Source of the DNA: Gp6-AA40 sp036802945 | GTDB lineage: Bacteria > Acidobacteriota > Vicinamibacteria > Vicinamibacterales > UBA2999 | Direction of reading: 5' to 3' | Length of the DNA: 32,462 nt | Assembly: GCA_036802945.1 (NCBI GenBank) | Contig: DAIRVG010000058.1 | Span: forward strand, 1 to 32,462 | Part shown: piece after piece, positions 6,617 through 13,161 of the stretch | Numbering within the stretch: position 1 is the stretch's first letter | Layout: each line of letters opens with the position of its first letter | Position numbers and translations under genes: made by a program | The notes under the pieces: model-generated | Told to the model about the DNA's origin: nothing | Database searches by the model: none | The model's input: the letters and a program-made list of their open reading frames with translations, nothing else

Positions 6617-7922
6617 TTAGGTCAGTTGCGCGGGGGTCCAATTGCGTCCACCCGCGCGCCAGTTGATTGCCTGCTGAATCGTTCGGCACTCTGGCGCTAC
6701 CGCCTCGACGTGCCAGACACCAATCGACGGGTGGCGCATTTTCAAATAGATGCGCTGCGATCCCGTCCAATCGACGGACAGCAACTCGTACTCGCCTCTG
6801 CACTCGATGCTCTTGGCGCCGAGCTTCTGAATCATCCGCTCGGCCCCGGCCTTGCGGATCGCCTCGCGTCGCTGGTCCACGTTCGCGATCTTCAAGATTT
6901 CCTTTGGGTCCAGTTCTTCCGCGCTCGTCTCGACGATCCAGCGTGGCACCACGATTCCGTTGAGGGCGTAGATTGCGAACCCGTCCCGCCATTGGGTGAA
7001 GGGGCCGCTTGTTTGGTGCGGCTGATTCTGCCCGTTCATGTGGATGAACTCGGGGCGATCACTCACCATGCAAAACTCGCTGTGCATGATGCGCGGGCCA
7101 CCGTGGATCGCGGAGTCTTCGTAGTGCGCGAACTTCTCGTATTCAGGAAGATCGAGCTTCGCAATGTGACGGAAGAATGAGAGGTAGGCGACATACGCGC
7201 TCCACTGATTGCCACCGTCCCACATGCCCTCGCACTCGTGCGCACAGTGGAGCAGGAACTGCGCGAGCGGACTCAATTTCGCGGCCCACGTCGCGTCCAT
7301 CGTCGCGGCCCTCGTCGCGGCCATCGTCGCGTCCCACGTCGCGGCCATCGTCGCGTCCCACGTCGCGTCCCTCGTCGCGTCCCTCGTCGCGGCCATCGTC
7401 GCGTCCCACGTCGCGTCCCACGTCGCGTCCCTCGTCGCGGCCATCGTCGCGTCCCTCGTCGCGGCCATCGTCGCGTCCCTCGTNNNNNNNNNNNNNNNNN
7501 NNNNNNNNNNNNNNNNNNNNNNNNNNNNNNNNNNNNNNNNNNNNNNNNNNNNNNNNNNNNNNNNNNNNNNNNNNNNNNNNNNNCCTCGTCGCGGCCATCG
7601 TCGCGTCCCTCGTCGCGTCCCTCGTCGCGTCCCTCGTCGCCGCCCTCGTCGCGCGACGCGACGGGGCCGCGCCGCTGCGCGTGTGCCAGATGCCGGCCGA
7701 GAAGCCACCCGCGAGCCGGAGTACGAACGGCGACGAGACGAAGATGATTCGCGGCGCCTTGCGATCGGCCGCGGCGTAGAGCCCGTTGATCGCGCGACGC
7801 ATGATCTCGCGATCATTCTCCGTCATGGCATCGCAGTTGAACGCGTTCTTGATCCAGCGATCCGCCCAAGGCGTCAACTGCGCGCGGTGCTCGTCGGTTA
7901 GCGAATAGAGCTTTTTGGTCAT
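6617..7922 (-). CDS. DUF6745-type protein with tetrapeptide repeats, interrupted by assembly gap
   Basis: The start is ATG 7922 (MTKKLYSLTDEHRAQL) with GGGAG 6 nt upstream; the frame enters a 100-N gap after 113 codons and resumes for 288 residues. Both visible parts abut the gap in frame, so the gene is probably intact and the true gap a multiple of 3. Order: helical N-terminus, SPFVLRLAGGFSAGIWHTR, an A-T-[RMW]-[DA] tetrapeptide repeat tract, then a C-terminal domain with family blocks FAIYALNGIVVPRWIVE, RREAIRKAGAERMIQKLGA, YELLSVDW, YLKMRHPSIGVWHVE and CRTIQQAINWR. The family's function is unknown. Confidence 0.8.
7280..7655 (-). repeat. 12-bp tandem coding repeats flanking the gap
   Basis: At least 22 near-identical 12-bp units encode A-T-[R/M/W]-[D/A], on both sides of the N gap. 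Units vary only at two codons. The array almost certainly caused the assembly break, so the real copy number is unknown. Confidence 0.9.
7484..7583. other. Assembly gap (100 N)
   Basis: Exactly 100 unknown bases, the conventional placeholder for a scaffold gap of unknown length. It lies within the tetrapeptide-repeat tract. 100 is not a multiple of 3, so it should not be read as the real spacing. Confidence 0.99.
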
Positions 7923-7938
7923 TGTTGCTCCCTCTGGG

Positions 7939-8619
7939 TTAGAAAATCCCATACGCCCACCAGAAGGAGCCCATGACGTCCTGCGGATTTAGACCGCCCT
8001 GGTCGCACACGCACGCGCCGCTTCCGTCGAACGCGGGGCACGCGAAACGATGCGCGCTGACCTTGCCCTGCTCATCGAACCCGCCGCCACCGCCGTGGCC
8101 GCCGCCACCCGTGCCGCAACCCGTGATGTTCGGCGACGAGATGCCACCCGAAGCGCAAAGGTCGAGGCACTGCACCGGATTGTTGACCAGGAATCGAAGT
8201 GTGACCGTTGCCGTCACCGTCGAGCCCGTCCCGTAGCGCGCGATCGCTCCTCGCCAACGGAGAAATCCGTTCCCCTGTGCCCACGGTCCGTAAAGCGTGG
8301 TGAATCGAAACTCGGACCCGACAACCCACTGCACCGAACCGCCACACCACGGCGGCGCCTGGCTCTGGGGGACAAAGAAGTTGACGACGGACGAATCGCA
8401 GCGAACCTCGAGGTCACCGAAAGCGCTGCCGATCGGTGGCGAATCACAGAATCCTTCCGGCATCGGCCGAAGCGCGTTGGCGTTGTCCGTCTCCGGCGAA
8501 TACGTCGTATCCTCGGCGCACGAGAACATGACGAGCAAAAAGAGCGAGATCAGGATGTAAGCAAGCACCCGCGGCGAAGCAGCGCGGCGTGTTAGCTCGT
8601 AATCTTCGAATCGGTGCAT
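7939..8619 (-). CDS. Exported or membrane-anchored Cys-rich protein, 226 aa
   Basis: The start is ATG 8619 with a GGAGG site. A 17-residue charged N-terminal stretch is followed by a hydrophobic span (VLAYILISLFLLVMFSC, 18-34). Cys34 could be a lipid anchor, but the -3 and -2 positions (M, F) fit the lipobox poorly, so a signal anchor is as likely. The exported part has about ten Cys (GFCDSP, EVRCD, WCGGS, QCLDLCASG, GCGTG, FACPAFDGSGACVCDQ) and a Gly/His-rich linker, suggesting a disulfide-stabilised domain. It overlaps the HTH gene by 28 bp. No family recognised. Confidence 0.65.
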   Translation of the reverse strand: MHRFEDYELTRRAASPRVLAYILISLFLLVMFSCAEDTTYSPETDNANALRPMPEGFCDSPPIGSAFGDLEVRCDSSVVNFFVPQSQAPPWCGGSVQWVVGSEFRFTTLYGPWAQGNGFLRWRGAIARYGTGSTVTATVTLRFLVNNPVQCLDLCASGGISSPNITGCGTGGGGHGGGGGFDEQGKVSAHRFACPAFDGSGACVCDQGGLNPQDVMGSFWWAYGIF

Positions 8620-8828
8620 GACGTTTCCTCCAATTCATAGGTCCACACGTCGCCGCGACGTTCGCAGCGAATCTGATAACCGTTCGAACGAAGCTCGGCG
8701 ATTGAGCTGTTGACCGCGCACACCTGCGCCTGTTCGATAATGTCTCGGGTCGTGAATCGTCCGCCGCGTTGTAGGAGTGCGAGTACGCGTTGCAGCCGCG
8801 GGCTTTTCTCAAGTAGCGCGGCGTTCAT
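8592..8828 (-). CDS. Small winged-helix (HTH_39-like) DNA-binding protein, 78 aa
   Basis: The sequence MNAALLEKSPRLQRVLALLQRGGRFTT is cut here after its first helices; then comes RDIIEQAQVCAVNSSIAELRSNGYQI, matching the winged-helix pattern of small phage regulators: helix, T-T-R-D-x2-x-A turn, recognition helix (SSIAELRSNGY) and a beta wing (RCERRGDVWTYEL). The start overlaps the preceding stop by ATGA. It is probably an early transcription regulator; target sites are not visible. Confidence 0.65.
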   Translation of the reverse strand: MNAALLEKSPRLQRVLALLQRGGRFTTRDIIEQAQVCAVNSSIAELRSNGYQIRCERRGDVWTYELEETSCTDSKITS

Positions 8829-8938
8829 CGTGCGTACCCGTACCCAATCGCCGTGACGATGCCCGCGACGATCACGCCGACAATCAAAAGCAGGAGCACC
8901 ACGATGGCGTGCTCAGCGATCATGCGCCGGTAGCTCAT
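8825..8938 (-). CDS. Small single-span membrane protein, 37 aa
   Basis: The frame begins MSYRRMIAEHAIVVLLLL and is mostly one long hydrophobic helix (about residues 11-31) ending in YGYAR. It overlaps both neighbours by ATGA. A longer upstream frame exists, but the coupled start is preferred. A role in the inner membrane is likely; nothing more can be said. Confidence 0.55.
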   Translation of the reverse strand: MSYRRMIAEHAIVVLLLLIVGVIVAGIVTAIGYGYAR

Positions 8939-9072
8939 CGCGAGAACTCTCCCGGGAATCTCCGCGCCAACTCCTTGTTCGTCTCCGCGATCTGGCGCTT
9001 CAGCTCTTCGATGCGCGCCCATTCGCGGGCGTACTCGTCTCGCTCGTCGCGGCGTTCGGTGCGGGTCGTCAT
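8935..9072 (-). CDS. Small charged helical protein, 45 aa
   Basis: The frame starts MTTRTERRDERDEYAREW and continues with IEELKRQIAETNKELARRF, a strongly amphipathic helix likely to form a coiled coil. It overlaps the HTH gene upstream and the membrane protein downstream, each by ATGA, and this double coupling is the main support. The function is unknown. Confidence 0.5.
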   Translation of the reverse strand: MTTRTERRDERDEYAREWARIEELKRQIAETNKELARRFPGEFSR

Positions 9073-9344
9073 CGCGCCACCGTCCGTGCGTGCCGCCCGC
9101 GTGCGCGTCGGCGTTCCGGCTTCTTCGCCTTGTTCGCGAGCCAGCCGTCGATTTCTTCCGGGTTACCGCGAATGTCCTTGCGGTCCCCCAGGCGCGCGAC
9201 GGGCAAGCCCTGCTCGCGCACGAGCCGCAACACCTTGTCGGTGTTCGGAGTCCCGTCGGCCTTTCGAAAGACCTTCAGATAGCGCGCGATTCCCTCTAGG
9301 TCGAGGGAGTACCGGCTCGTGGCTTCTTGTGTGTTTGTTTGCAT
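9069..9344 (-). CDS. Excisionase/AlpA-like HTH protein, first gene of early operon, 91 aa
   Basis: The pattern YSLDLEGIARYLKV (about 12-25), then DKVLRLVREQGLPVARLGDR (about 36-55) and PEEIDGWLANKAKK, matches small winged-helix proteins of the excisionase/helix_turn_helix_17 type, with a basic Arg-rich tail. It is the first gene after a strong promoter. The ATG at 9344 lacks a clear ribosome-binding site, so expression may rely on a short leader. It could be a directionality factor left from a former lysogeny module, or an early regulator. Confidence 0.6.
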   Translation of the reverse strand: MQTNTQEATSRYSLDLEGIARYLKVFRKADGTPNTDKVLRLVREQGLPVARLGDRKDIRGNPEEIDGWLANKAKKPERRRARGRHARTVAR

Positions 9345-9382
9345 ATATATGTTCAGCTATGTCGCCATTCCTTTCGTACGGA

Positions 9383-9410
9383 AGTCTATCCGAATCCTAC
9401 GTCATGTCAA
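9383..9410 (-). promoter_or_regulatory. Predicted sigma70-type promoter of the leftward operon
   Basis: On the minus strand a perfect -35 hexamer TTGACA (9410-9405) is followed after 16 bp by TAGACT (9388-9383), 4 of 6 matches to the -10 consensus. Transcription would start about 30 nt upstream of the HTH gene. Confidence 0.6.
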
Positions 9411-9555
9411 GCAACAATCTTGCCTTGCCAGCATATTTTTACGTGTAGGCATACAACGATATATGGGGCTTGACTTTAGGGCTGGTACTTGAAGTAGAAT
9501 GAGAGGCGAAGGGAAGGACTGCCGCCTTGCCAAAAGCCACTGCCATCGCTGACGG

Positions 9556-9809
9556 ATGTTCGGCCTCAGGTTCGTGACCCCGGCGCGCCGTCGGGTCGCC
9601 CCCCACCGACATGCGCCATACATACGCGACTCGATCCTTGGAGCGCGGGGCGAACATCAAGGCCGTTGCGGCCATCCTGGGCCACGAGGACATAGGGGCA
9701 GACAGCGATCTACGCCCACGCGACAGAGGAGAGCGTCTGGCGGGCCGTCACGGTTCTAGACGAGAAAACTGGCACCGGAAGTGGCACCGAGGAACCTCCG
9801 AAGCTGTAA
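9556..9809 (+). pseudogene. Truncated, frameshifted tyrosine integrase (C-terminal remnant)
   Basis: Pieces of a tyrosine recombinase C-terminus lie in three frames. First is FVTPARRRVAPHR, then DMRHTYATRSLERGANIKAV with ILGHEDI (the conserved R-H-x-x-A-T and L-G-H boxes), then, after a shift at the GGGG run 9695-9698, TAIYAHATEESVWRAV with the catalytic Tyr, ending at TAA 9807-9809. One extra G there restores the frame if removed. Nothing upstream of 9553 continues the gene, so the core-binding domain and first catalytic Arg are missing. It lies directly beside the tRNA fragment, as integrases usually do. Confidence 0.85.
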
Positions 9810-9811
9810 GT

Positions 9812-9862
9812 TGGCGCGCCCGAGAGGACTTGAACCCCTAACCTTGTGGTCCGTAGCCACAC
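9812..9862 (-). other. 3' half of tRNA-Arg(ACG): probable attP core
   Basis: On the minus strand the sequence folds as the 3' part of a tRNA: a 5-bp anticodon stem with loop CTACGGA (anticodon ACG, U33 and purine 37 present), a variable loop, a T arm with TTCAAGT, the acceptor 3' strand CGGGCGC, a discriminator G and CCA. No D arm or matching 5' acceptor strand follows, so it is not a functional tRNA. A tRNA 3' end beside an integrase 3' end, flanked on both sides by phage genes, is what an attP site looks like. Confidence 0.75.
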
Positions 9863-9926
9863 CCGGCCGTCGTGCGTGCTCACGTTGAAACGCAAGAAGT
9901 TAGCACCGGGACGCCGATTGCCGTGA

Positions 9927-9954
9927 TTCACTTAGTTGGACTGTGATGTATAAT
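9927..9954 (+). promoter_or_regulatory. Predicted promoter for the secreted-protein gene
   Basis: TTCACT (9927-9932, 4 of 6) and a perfect TATAAT (9949-9954) are separated by 16 bp, upstream of an AT-rich leader. The gene at 10043 begins about 80 nt after the probable start of transcription. Confidence 0.5.
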
Positions 9955-10042
9955 AGAGCGAATAAATGTACCTGATTTGAAATAGAAGTGGCACCGAAAC
10001 TGGCGCAGGTATAGACTGTCACCAACAAAGGAGAGTGCCCCC

Positions 10043-10891
10043 ATGAAAACCATGTTACTGATCCTGCTTCTAATCCCCGCGCTCGCGAGCGCGCAGTATC
10101 CGCTGACCATCATCAAATCCGAAACGTGGACCGCCTACTGCGAAGGCACAACCGAGAAGGTGAAAGTCTCTTTCGTCCTTGGCCTAGGCAGTGACCCGAT
10201 CTTCTACGAATACTGGCAAGGCGAGTGGAGCCCGCGGACACCTGAGTGCACGACCATCCAGGGATGTGCCGGCCCCGACAACCCGGGCGGAACCGTGACG
10301 CCGCTTGGAAGCGGTCTCTACGAATTTAGATGGGATTACCCGCGCGAGTGCTTTGGTTCGGAGATCAAGCGAGAGGGACACCTTTGGTGGCAAGAGTTGG
10401 TCGACGGAAACCCGGAGCACCGTTACGTTGCCCTTTACTGCGCCGACGGCCCGAAGCCGATCCTCGACACCGCGACGTGCGAGGCCGTTCTGGTTTCGGA
10501 ATCGTGGGCCACGTATTGCAACGAAACCAACCACGAATTTGTGCGCGGTGTGCTGGTCTATCACCTGCCGCCCGGCTTGGTGGTCGAACAGAGTAGCGCT
10601 CGAGCGTCCGCCAGTGCGGTCTATTGCGAGGGGCCAGGGTACGTGAGCAACGCGGTGTCAATCGTGGCGCTTGGCGGCGATGACTACGCCTTCACGTGGC
10701 AGGTGCCAAGGAACTACCTAGCTGGACCGACCGTGCTACGCTTTGGGCGCTTGACCCTTCAGTACATCAAGCCGTGGCTTGTCGACTTCTATTGCGACGA
10801 CGGTGTGCAGCCGATCGTGGACGAGGCAGATTGCGGCGCGCTCCCGGTCGCGACGTCGACCTGGGGCGCGGTGAAGGCGATGTATCGATGA
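10043..10891 (+). CDS. Secreted Cys-rich protein with internal duplication, 282 aa
   Basis: It starts MKTMLLILLLIPALASAQ, a textbook signal peptide with cleavage after Ala17, and has AAAGGAGAG ahead of the ATG. The mature protein is two related halves: residues about 24-146 (KSETWTAYCEG ... ALYCADGPKPILDTATC) and about 149-264 (VSESWATYCNE ... DFYCDDGVQPIVDEADC). It contains ten Cys, several at matching positions, so disulfides are likely. It lies opposite in strand to both flanking operons and has its own promoter, as moron genes do. No family is recognised. A periplasmic or surface role in the host is inferred from export alone. Confidence 0.75.
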   Translation: MKTMLLILLLIPALASAQYPLTIIKSETWTAYCEGTTEKVKVSFVLGLGSDPIFYEYWQGEWSPRTPECTTIQGCAGPDNPGGTVTPLGSGLYEFRWDYPRECFGSEIKREGHLWWQELVDGNPEHRYVALYCADGPKPILDTATCEAVLVSESWATYCNETNHEFVRGVLVYHLPPGLVVEQSSARASASAVYCEGPGYVSNAVSIVALGGDDYAFTWQVPRNYLAGPTVLRFGRLTLQYIKPWLVDFYCDDGVQPIVDEADCGALPVATSTWGAVKAMYR

Positions 10892-11040
10892 ACGACGAAA
10901 TCAGGGACGCCGTCGAAGCCGATCGTAAGCAATGTTGGGCATGGTTCGAGTGGGCGAAGTCAATTGGAGCTCCACGATACCGAGAACAGCGTCTCGGTTT
11001 ACGTGGAGCTCCATCGCGGCATCGCGTCCGGGAAGAGTGA
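10888..11040 (+). CDS. Possible small coupled protein, 50 aa
   Basis: The frame starts MNDEIRDAVEADRKQCWAW at an ATG overlapping the secreted-protein stop (ATGA). Its second half encodes a large stem-loop and may therefore be non-coding or altered. A Trp-rich first half (WAWFEWAKS) looks protein-like. Real expression is uncertain. Confidence 0.35.
   Translation: MNDEIRDAVEADRKQCWAWFEWAKSIGAPRYREQRLGLRGAPSRHRVREE
10965..11013. terminator. Long stem-loop between convergent transcripts
   Basis: A 12-bp perfect outer stem (10965-10976 with 11002-11013, each containing the palindrome tggagctcca) encloses a perfect 7-bp inner stem (10979-10985 with 10992-10998) and a 6-nt loop. It sits where the rightward gene and the leftward late operon converge. 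There is no T-run, so a bidirectional block or mRNA-end protector is more likely than a classical intrinsic terminator. Confidence 0.5.
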
Positions 11041-11077
11041 AGGCGATGTATCACTTGGCAGCGACGCCCCAGCACCC

Positions 11078-11890
11078 CTAGTTCGGCCGGAACGCGACGC
11101 CGACCGACGTAGTCGCCTCGTCGGTCCCATAATCCAGCAGCCCCTCAAACTTCCCGTGGTGAAATTCACCGAACAGCCCGAACTCGTAGAAATCGTTGAG
11201 CGGCAGGTAAAGCATGAGTTTCTGCCACTCGGGCCCGAGCTCGGTCGCGAGTTCGATCATGTCGAGATGGCCGCGCACAATAATGCGACCGCCGAAGTCT
11301 CCGACTAGGTTGATGACCTCCTCAATGGTCTCGGTGTTCTCGCCGTAGTCGTACACGTACCAGCCCTTCGCGTAGACGTCGACGTCGAGTCCCGCGACCT
11401 GGAAGGCATACGCCACCTCGATACTCCCGGCATTCAAGCTCCGGCTTGCACCGTTGGTGTCGCCATTGGATAGGTGGTCGGGGACTCCAATCTTGATCCA
11501 CTGCAACGCGCCCGACGTTTCCGGGACGATGCGTACGTAGGGCATCCAGTTGTAACTGGGGTCCTGCAAGGGCTGCGAGTCTTCCCCGAGGTAGGCTTTC
11601 GTGGTCCAGCGAAACGCCGTCTCCGGCGTGAACTGGTAGCCCCACCTCGAGAACGGCTTGGTGAGCGCCACTCCGATCGGCACGTGGATTTTCGCCCGCG
11701 GGCCCATTGCGGAATCCGGCCCCGCGTCGGTGAAGACGCCGTACACCGGACCCGTCCAGAATGGTTTGAGCGGTGGCGACTCCTTTTCCTCCGCGGCGCG
11801 AACAGGACCGGCCACGCTGCAAAGAAAGCAGGCCACGAGAACGATCCCAGCTACCAGCGCGAAGAGCGCCTTGTTGGCGCGCCCGCGCAT
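11078..11890 (-). CDS. Outer membrane phospholipase A (OMPLA)-like protein, 270 aa
   Basis: The protein would hydrolyse acyl chains of phospholipids in the outer membrane. It has a signal sequence (hydrophobic residues 8-27; AxA-type cleavage near VRA-A at 30-33; an alternative lipobox LVAC ends at 21). The key block is HLSNGDTNGASRSLN at 139-153: His139, Ser141 and Asn153 stand at the spacing (0, +2, +14) of the E. coli PldA triad His142/Ser144/Asn156, in the family context H-x-S-N-G...S-R-S-x-N. Upstream W/Y-rich alternating strands and a final aromatic strand (VGVAFRPN) suit a beta-barrel. Length matches PldA. The start overlaps the holin-like stop by 1 bp (TAATG), so it belongs to the lysis cassette. 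Confidence 0.8.
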   Translation of the reverse strand: MRGRANKALFALVAGIVLVACFLCSVAGPVRAAEEKESPPLKPFWTGPVYGVFTDAGPDSAMGPRAKIHVPIGVALTKPFSRWGYQFTPETAFRWTTKAYLGEDSQPLQDPSYNWMPYVRIVPETSGALQWIKIGVPDHLSNGDTNGASRSLNAGSIEVAYAFQVAGLDVDVYAKGWYVYDYGENTETIEEVINLVGDFGGRIIVRGHLDMIELATELGPEWQKLMLYLPLNDFYEFGLFGEFHHGKFEGLLDYGTDEATTSVGVAFRPN

Positions 11891-12084
11891 TACTGGCCAC
11901 TCCCCGGTTTCGGCAGCTTAAAACGGATGCCGAGAATGCCGAGCCCGTTGCCGATCAACGCCAGCGCGACGTTCCATTCGATCGCGGTCGCCGGATCGCC
12001 ATCGAAAGCGGCATCGCCGATCCGGATGAGACCGTTGGCGATCAGGATGAGACCGCCCCAGATTGCCTTTGATTTGAGCCACAT
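11890..12084 (-). CDS. Small holin-like membrane protein, 64 aa
   Basis: The frame begins MWLKSKAIWGGLILIANGL with a near-perfect AAGGAGG site. It has two hydrophobic segments (about 8-21 and 38-54: WNVALALIGNGLGILGI) separated by a polar DGDPATA turn, and a short basic tail. Similar small phage proteins starting K-S-K-x-I-W-G lie beside endolysins and are treated as holins. Placement between endolysin and the phospholipase-like gene supports a lysis role; pore formation is inferred. Confidence 0.65.
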   Translation of the reverse strand: MWLKSKAIWGGLILIANGLIRIGDAAFDGDPATAIEWNVALALIGNGLGILGIRFKLPKPGSGQ

Positions 12085-12165
12085 GATTGTCCTCCTTGCG
12101 GCTCACGCCGCTGTTGCCCCTGTTCCAAAGGGTTGCCCGCGACTCCCGCGCGAGCGTCGGGATTC

Positions 12166-12606
12166 CTAGCCCAATCCGAACCGCTGGTAGTTCGCGATGT
12201 ACTCCTCCGGCGTTCCGGCGCCCAGTGGCGTGTTGTAGTGCCGCTTCCAGTACGCGGCCAATGCCACGACGTCACCCTCCGGCAGTGCCAGCGGGATCGC
12301 GCGGTAGCGAAGCCGCGCCATGATGATCGCGAGCCTCAAGTCCCATTCCATTTCGTCGGCCTGGCGGTGAATCAGTTCAGGATATTTCGCGTCGTACTTC
12401 TCGCGTAACCACTCGAACGTCGCTGGCTCCATCTGAAAAGCGCCGACCGCGGGGCCATGAACCTGCTGGAGGTATCGACCGAAAGCGCTCTCTTGCGCTG
12501 CAGTCCCTAGAAGCAAATTCACCGCGACCGGCGTAGCCATCGCTGGATCGAACGCCGTAAGCGTGCGCTTGATGAGACCGCGGAATTGCGTGACGTCGTA
12601 GCTCAT
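12166..12606 (-). CDS. Endolysin, lysozyme/transglycosylase-like, 146 aa
   Basis: The protein has the lysozyme-fold signature of lytic transglycosylase-like phage lysins: the catalytic Glu39 in GTAAQESAFG, followed by GPAVGAFQME (51-60), the usual G-x-F-Q strand, and later helices ending in AAYWKRHYNTPLGAG. No signal peptide is present, so release through a holin is expected. It overlaps the preceding gene by ATGA. It would cleave peptidoglycan glycan strands at lysis. Confidence 0.8.
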   Translation of the reverse strand: MSYDVTQFRGLIKRTLTAFDPAMATPVAVNLLLGTAAQESAFGRYLQQVHGPAVGAFQMEPATFEWLREKYDAKYPELIHRQADEMEWDLRLAIIMARLRYRAIPLALPEGDVVALAAYWKRHYNTPLGAGTPEEYIANYQRFGLG

Positions 12607-13094
12607 CGTATCACCCGGATTTCCCGCAGCACCTTGTCAACGCCTTCGATCTGTGCCGCGCGAATGCACAGCACCCAAATAGCAGGAGCCGACGCGGCCG
12701 GCGCGTTGAACCGAGCCGCCTCTTGAATCAACCGCTGTATGCCCCACTTGATCTGTATCATCTGCCACAACGCGCTGTCGTCGTCCGGGCACCGCGGGTC
12801 CGACGCCAGTGCTCGGAAGTAGTCAAGCAGTTCCGGGTCGGGCACGTAGCCTGCGGCCTCGATCATCTCGCCAAGACGCGCGAGATTGATGTAGTAGTCG
12901 CTTCCGTGTCGAATCAGCCCACCCTCGGCGCCCGCGGCCTTGCTGGTCTCGAGAAACGCGTCCCAAAGCGTGTCGACCTTCAGCGTGTACTTTCCGTGCA
13001 TAGACGAAATATGAAACAGCTTTACGACCGCGCCCGAACCAACGGCCAGGCCGACAACCGATATGATCGTGTTTGAATCCAATTCAATAATCAT
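12603..13094 (-). CDS. Membrane-anchored hypothetical protein beside endolysin, 163 aa
   Basis: I chose ATG 13094 (MIIELDSNTIISVVGLAV), which puts one hydrophobic segment (about 8-24) at the N-terminus. A GTG at 13121 and an ATG at 13202 are possible; no start has a good ribosome site. The rest is soluble: HGKYTLKVDTLWDAFLET, RHGSDYYINLARLGEM, then helices rich in Ala. The N-terminal 40 residues resemble short membrane proteins with a small extracellular or cytoplasmic domain. The stop overlaps the endolysin start (ATGA), so a role in lysis or its timing is possible but unproven. Confidence 0.55.
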   Translation of the reverse strand: MIIELDSNTIISVVGLAVGSGAVVKLFHISSMHGKYTLKVDTLWDAFLETSKAAGAEGGLIRHGSDYYINLARLGEMIEAAGYVPDPELLDYFRALASDPRCPDDDSALWQMIQIKWGIQRLIQEAARFNAPAASAPAIWVLCIRAAQIEGVDKVLREIRVIR

Positions 13095-13118
13095 CCCTAT
13101 TCGGGTGCCCTTGCCAGT

Positions 13119-13146
13119 CACCCAACCCTTGCCGGGGGAAAGGGTG
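13119..13146. repeat. REP-like imperfect palindrome
   Basis: The sequence between two genes folds with a caccc/gggtg outer stem and a cccttt/gggg-rich interior around gccgg. It resembles the palindrome inside the methyltransferase gene in composition and in its c-run/g-run design. There is no T-run, so it is not a clear terminator. Confidence 0.4.
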
Positions 13147-13161
13147 ATTTGTCGGGACCTA

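Larger units (their letters stand above)
9778..9997 (+). repeat. 13-bp direct repeats flanking the att core
   Basis: The sequence gaagtggcaccga occurs perfectly at 9778-9790 and 9985-9997, on either side of the tRNA fragment. The spacing would suit integrase arm-type sites, or the second copy may be a remnant of a duplicated integrase tail. Confidence 0.5.
10871..11052 (+). repeat. 16-bp direct repeat around the small ORF
   Basis: The sequence gtgaaggcgatgtatc is perfectly repeated at 10871-10886 (end of the secreted-protein gene) and 11037-11052. The pair brackets the 50-aa frame and its hairpin, as if that segment had been inserted or duplicated. Confidence 0.6.

Noticed and set aside
7177..7901. 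Arg/Ser/Pro-rich plus-strand frames over the 12-bp repeats and N gap
   Set aside because: They are shadows of the tetrapeptide-repeat gene, with no ribosome sites and strongly biased composition.
9474..9504. Plus-strand promoter TTGACT with TAGAAT
   Set aside because: Spacing of 19 bp is too long and no intact gene follows; it may be a relic of the integrase promoter at most.
9812..9862. Functional tRNA-Arg
   Set aside because: No D arm or 5' acceptor strand follows the anticodon arm on the minus strand.
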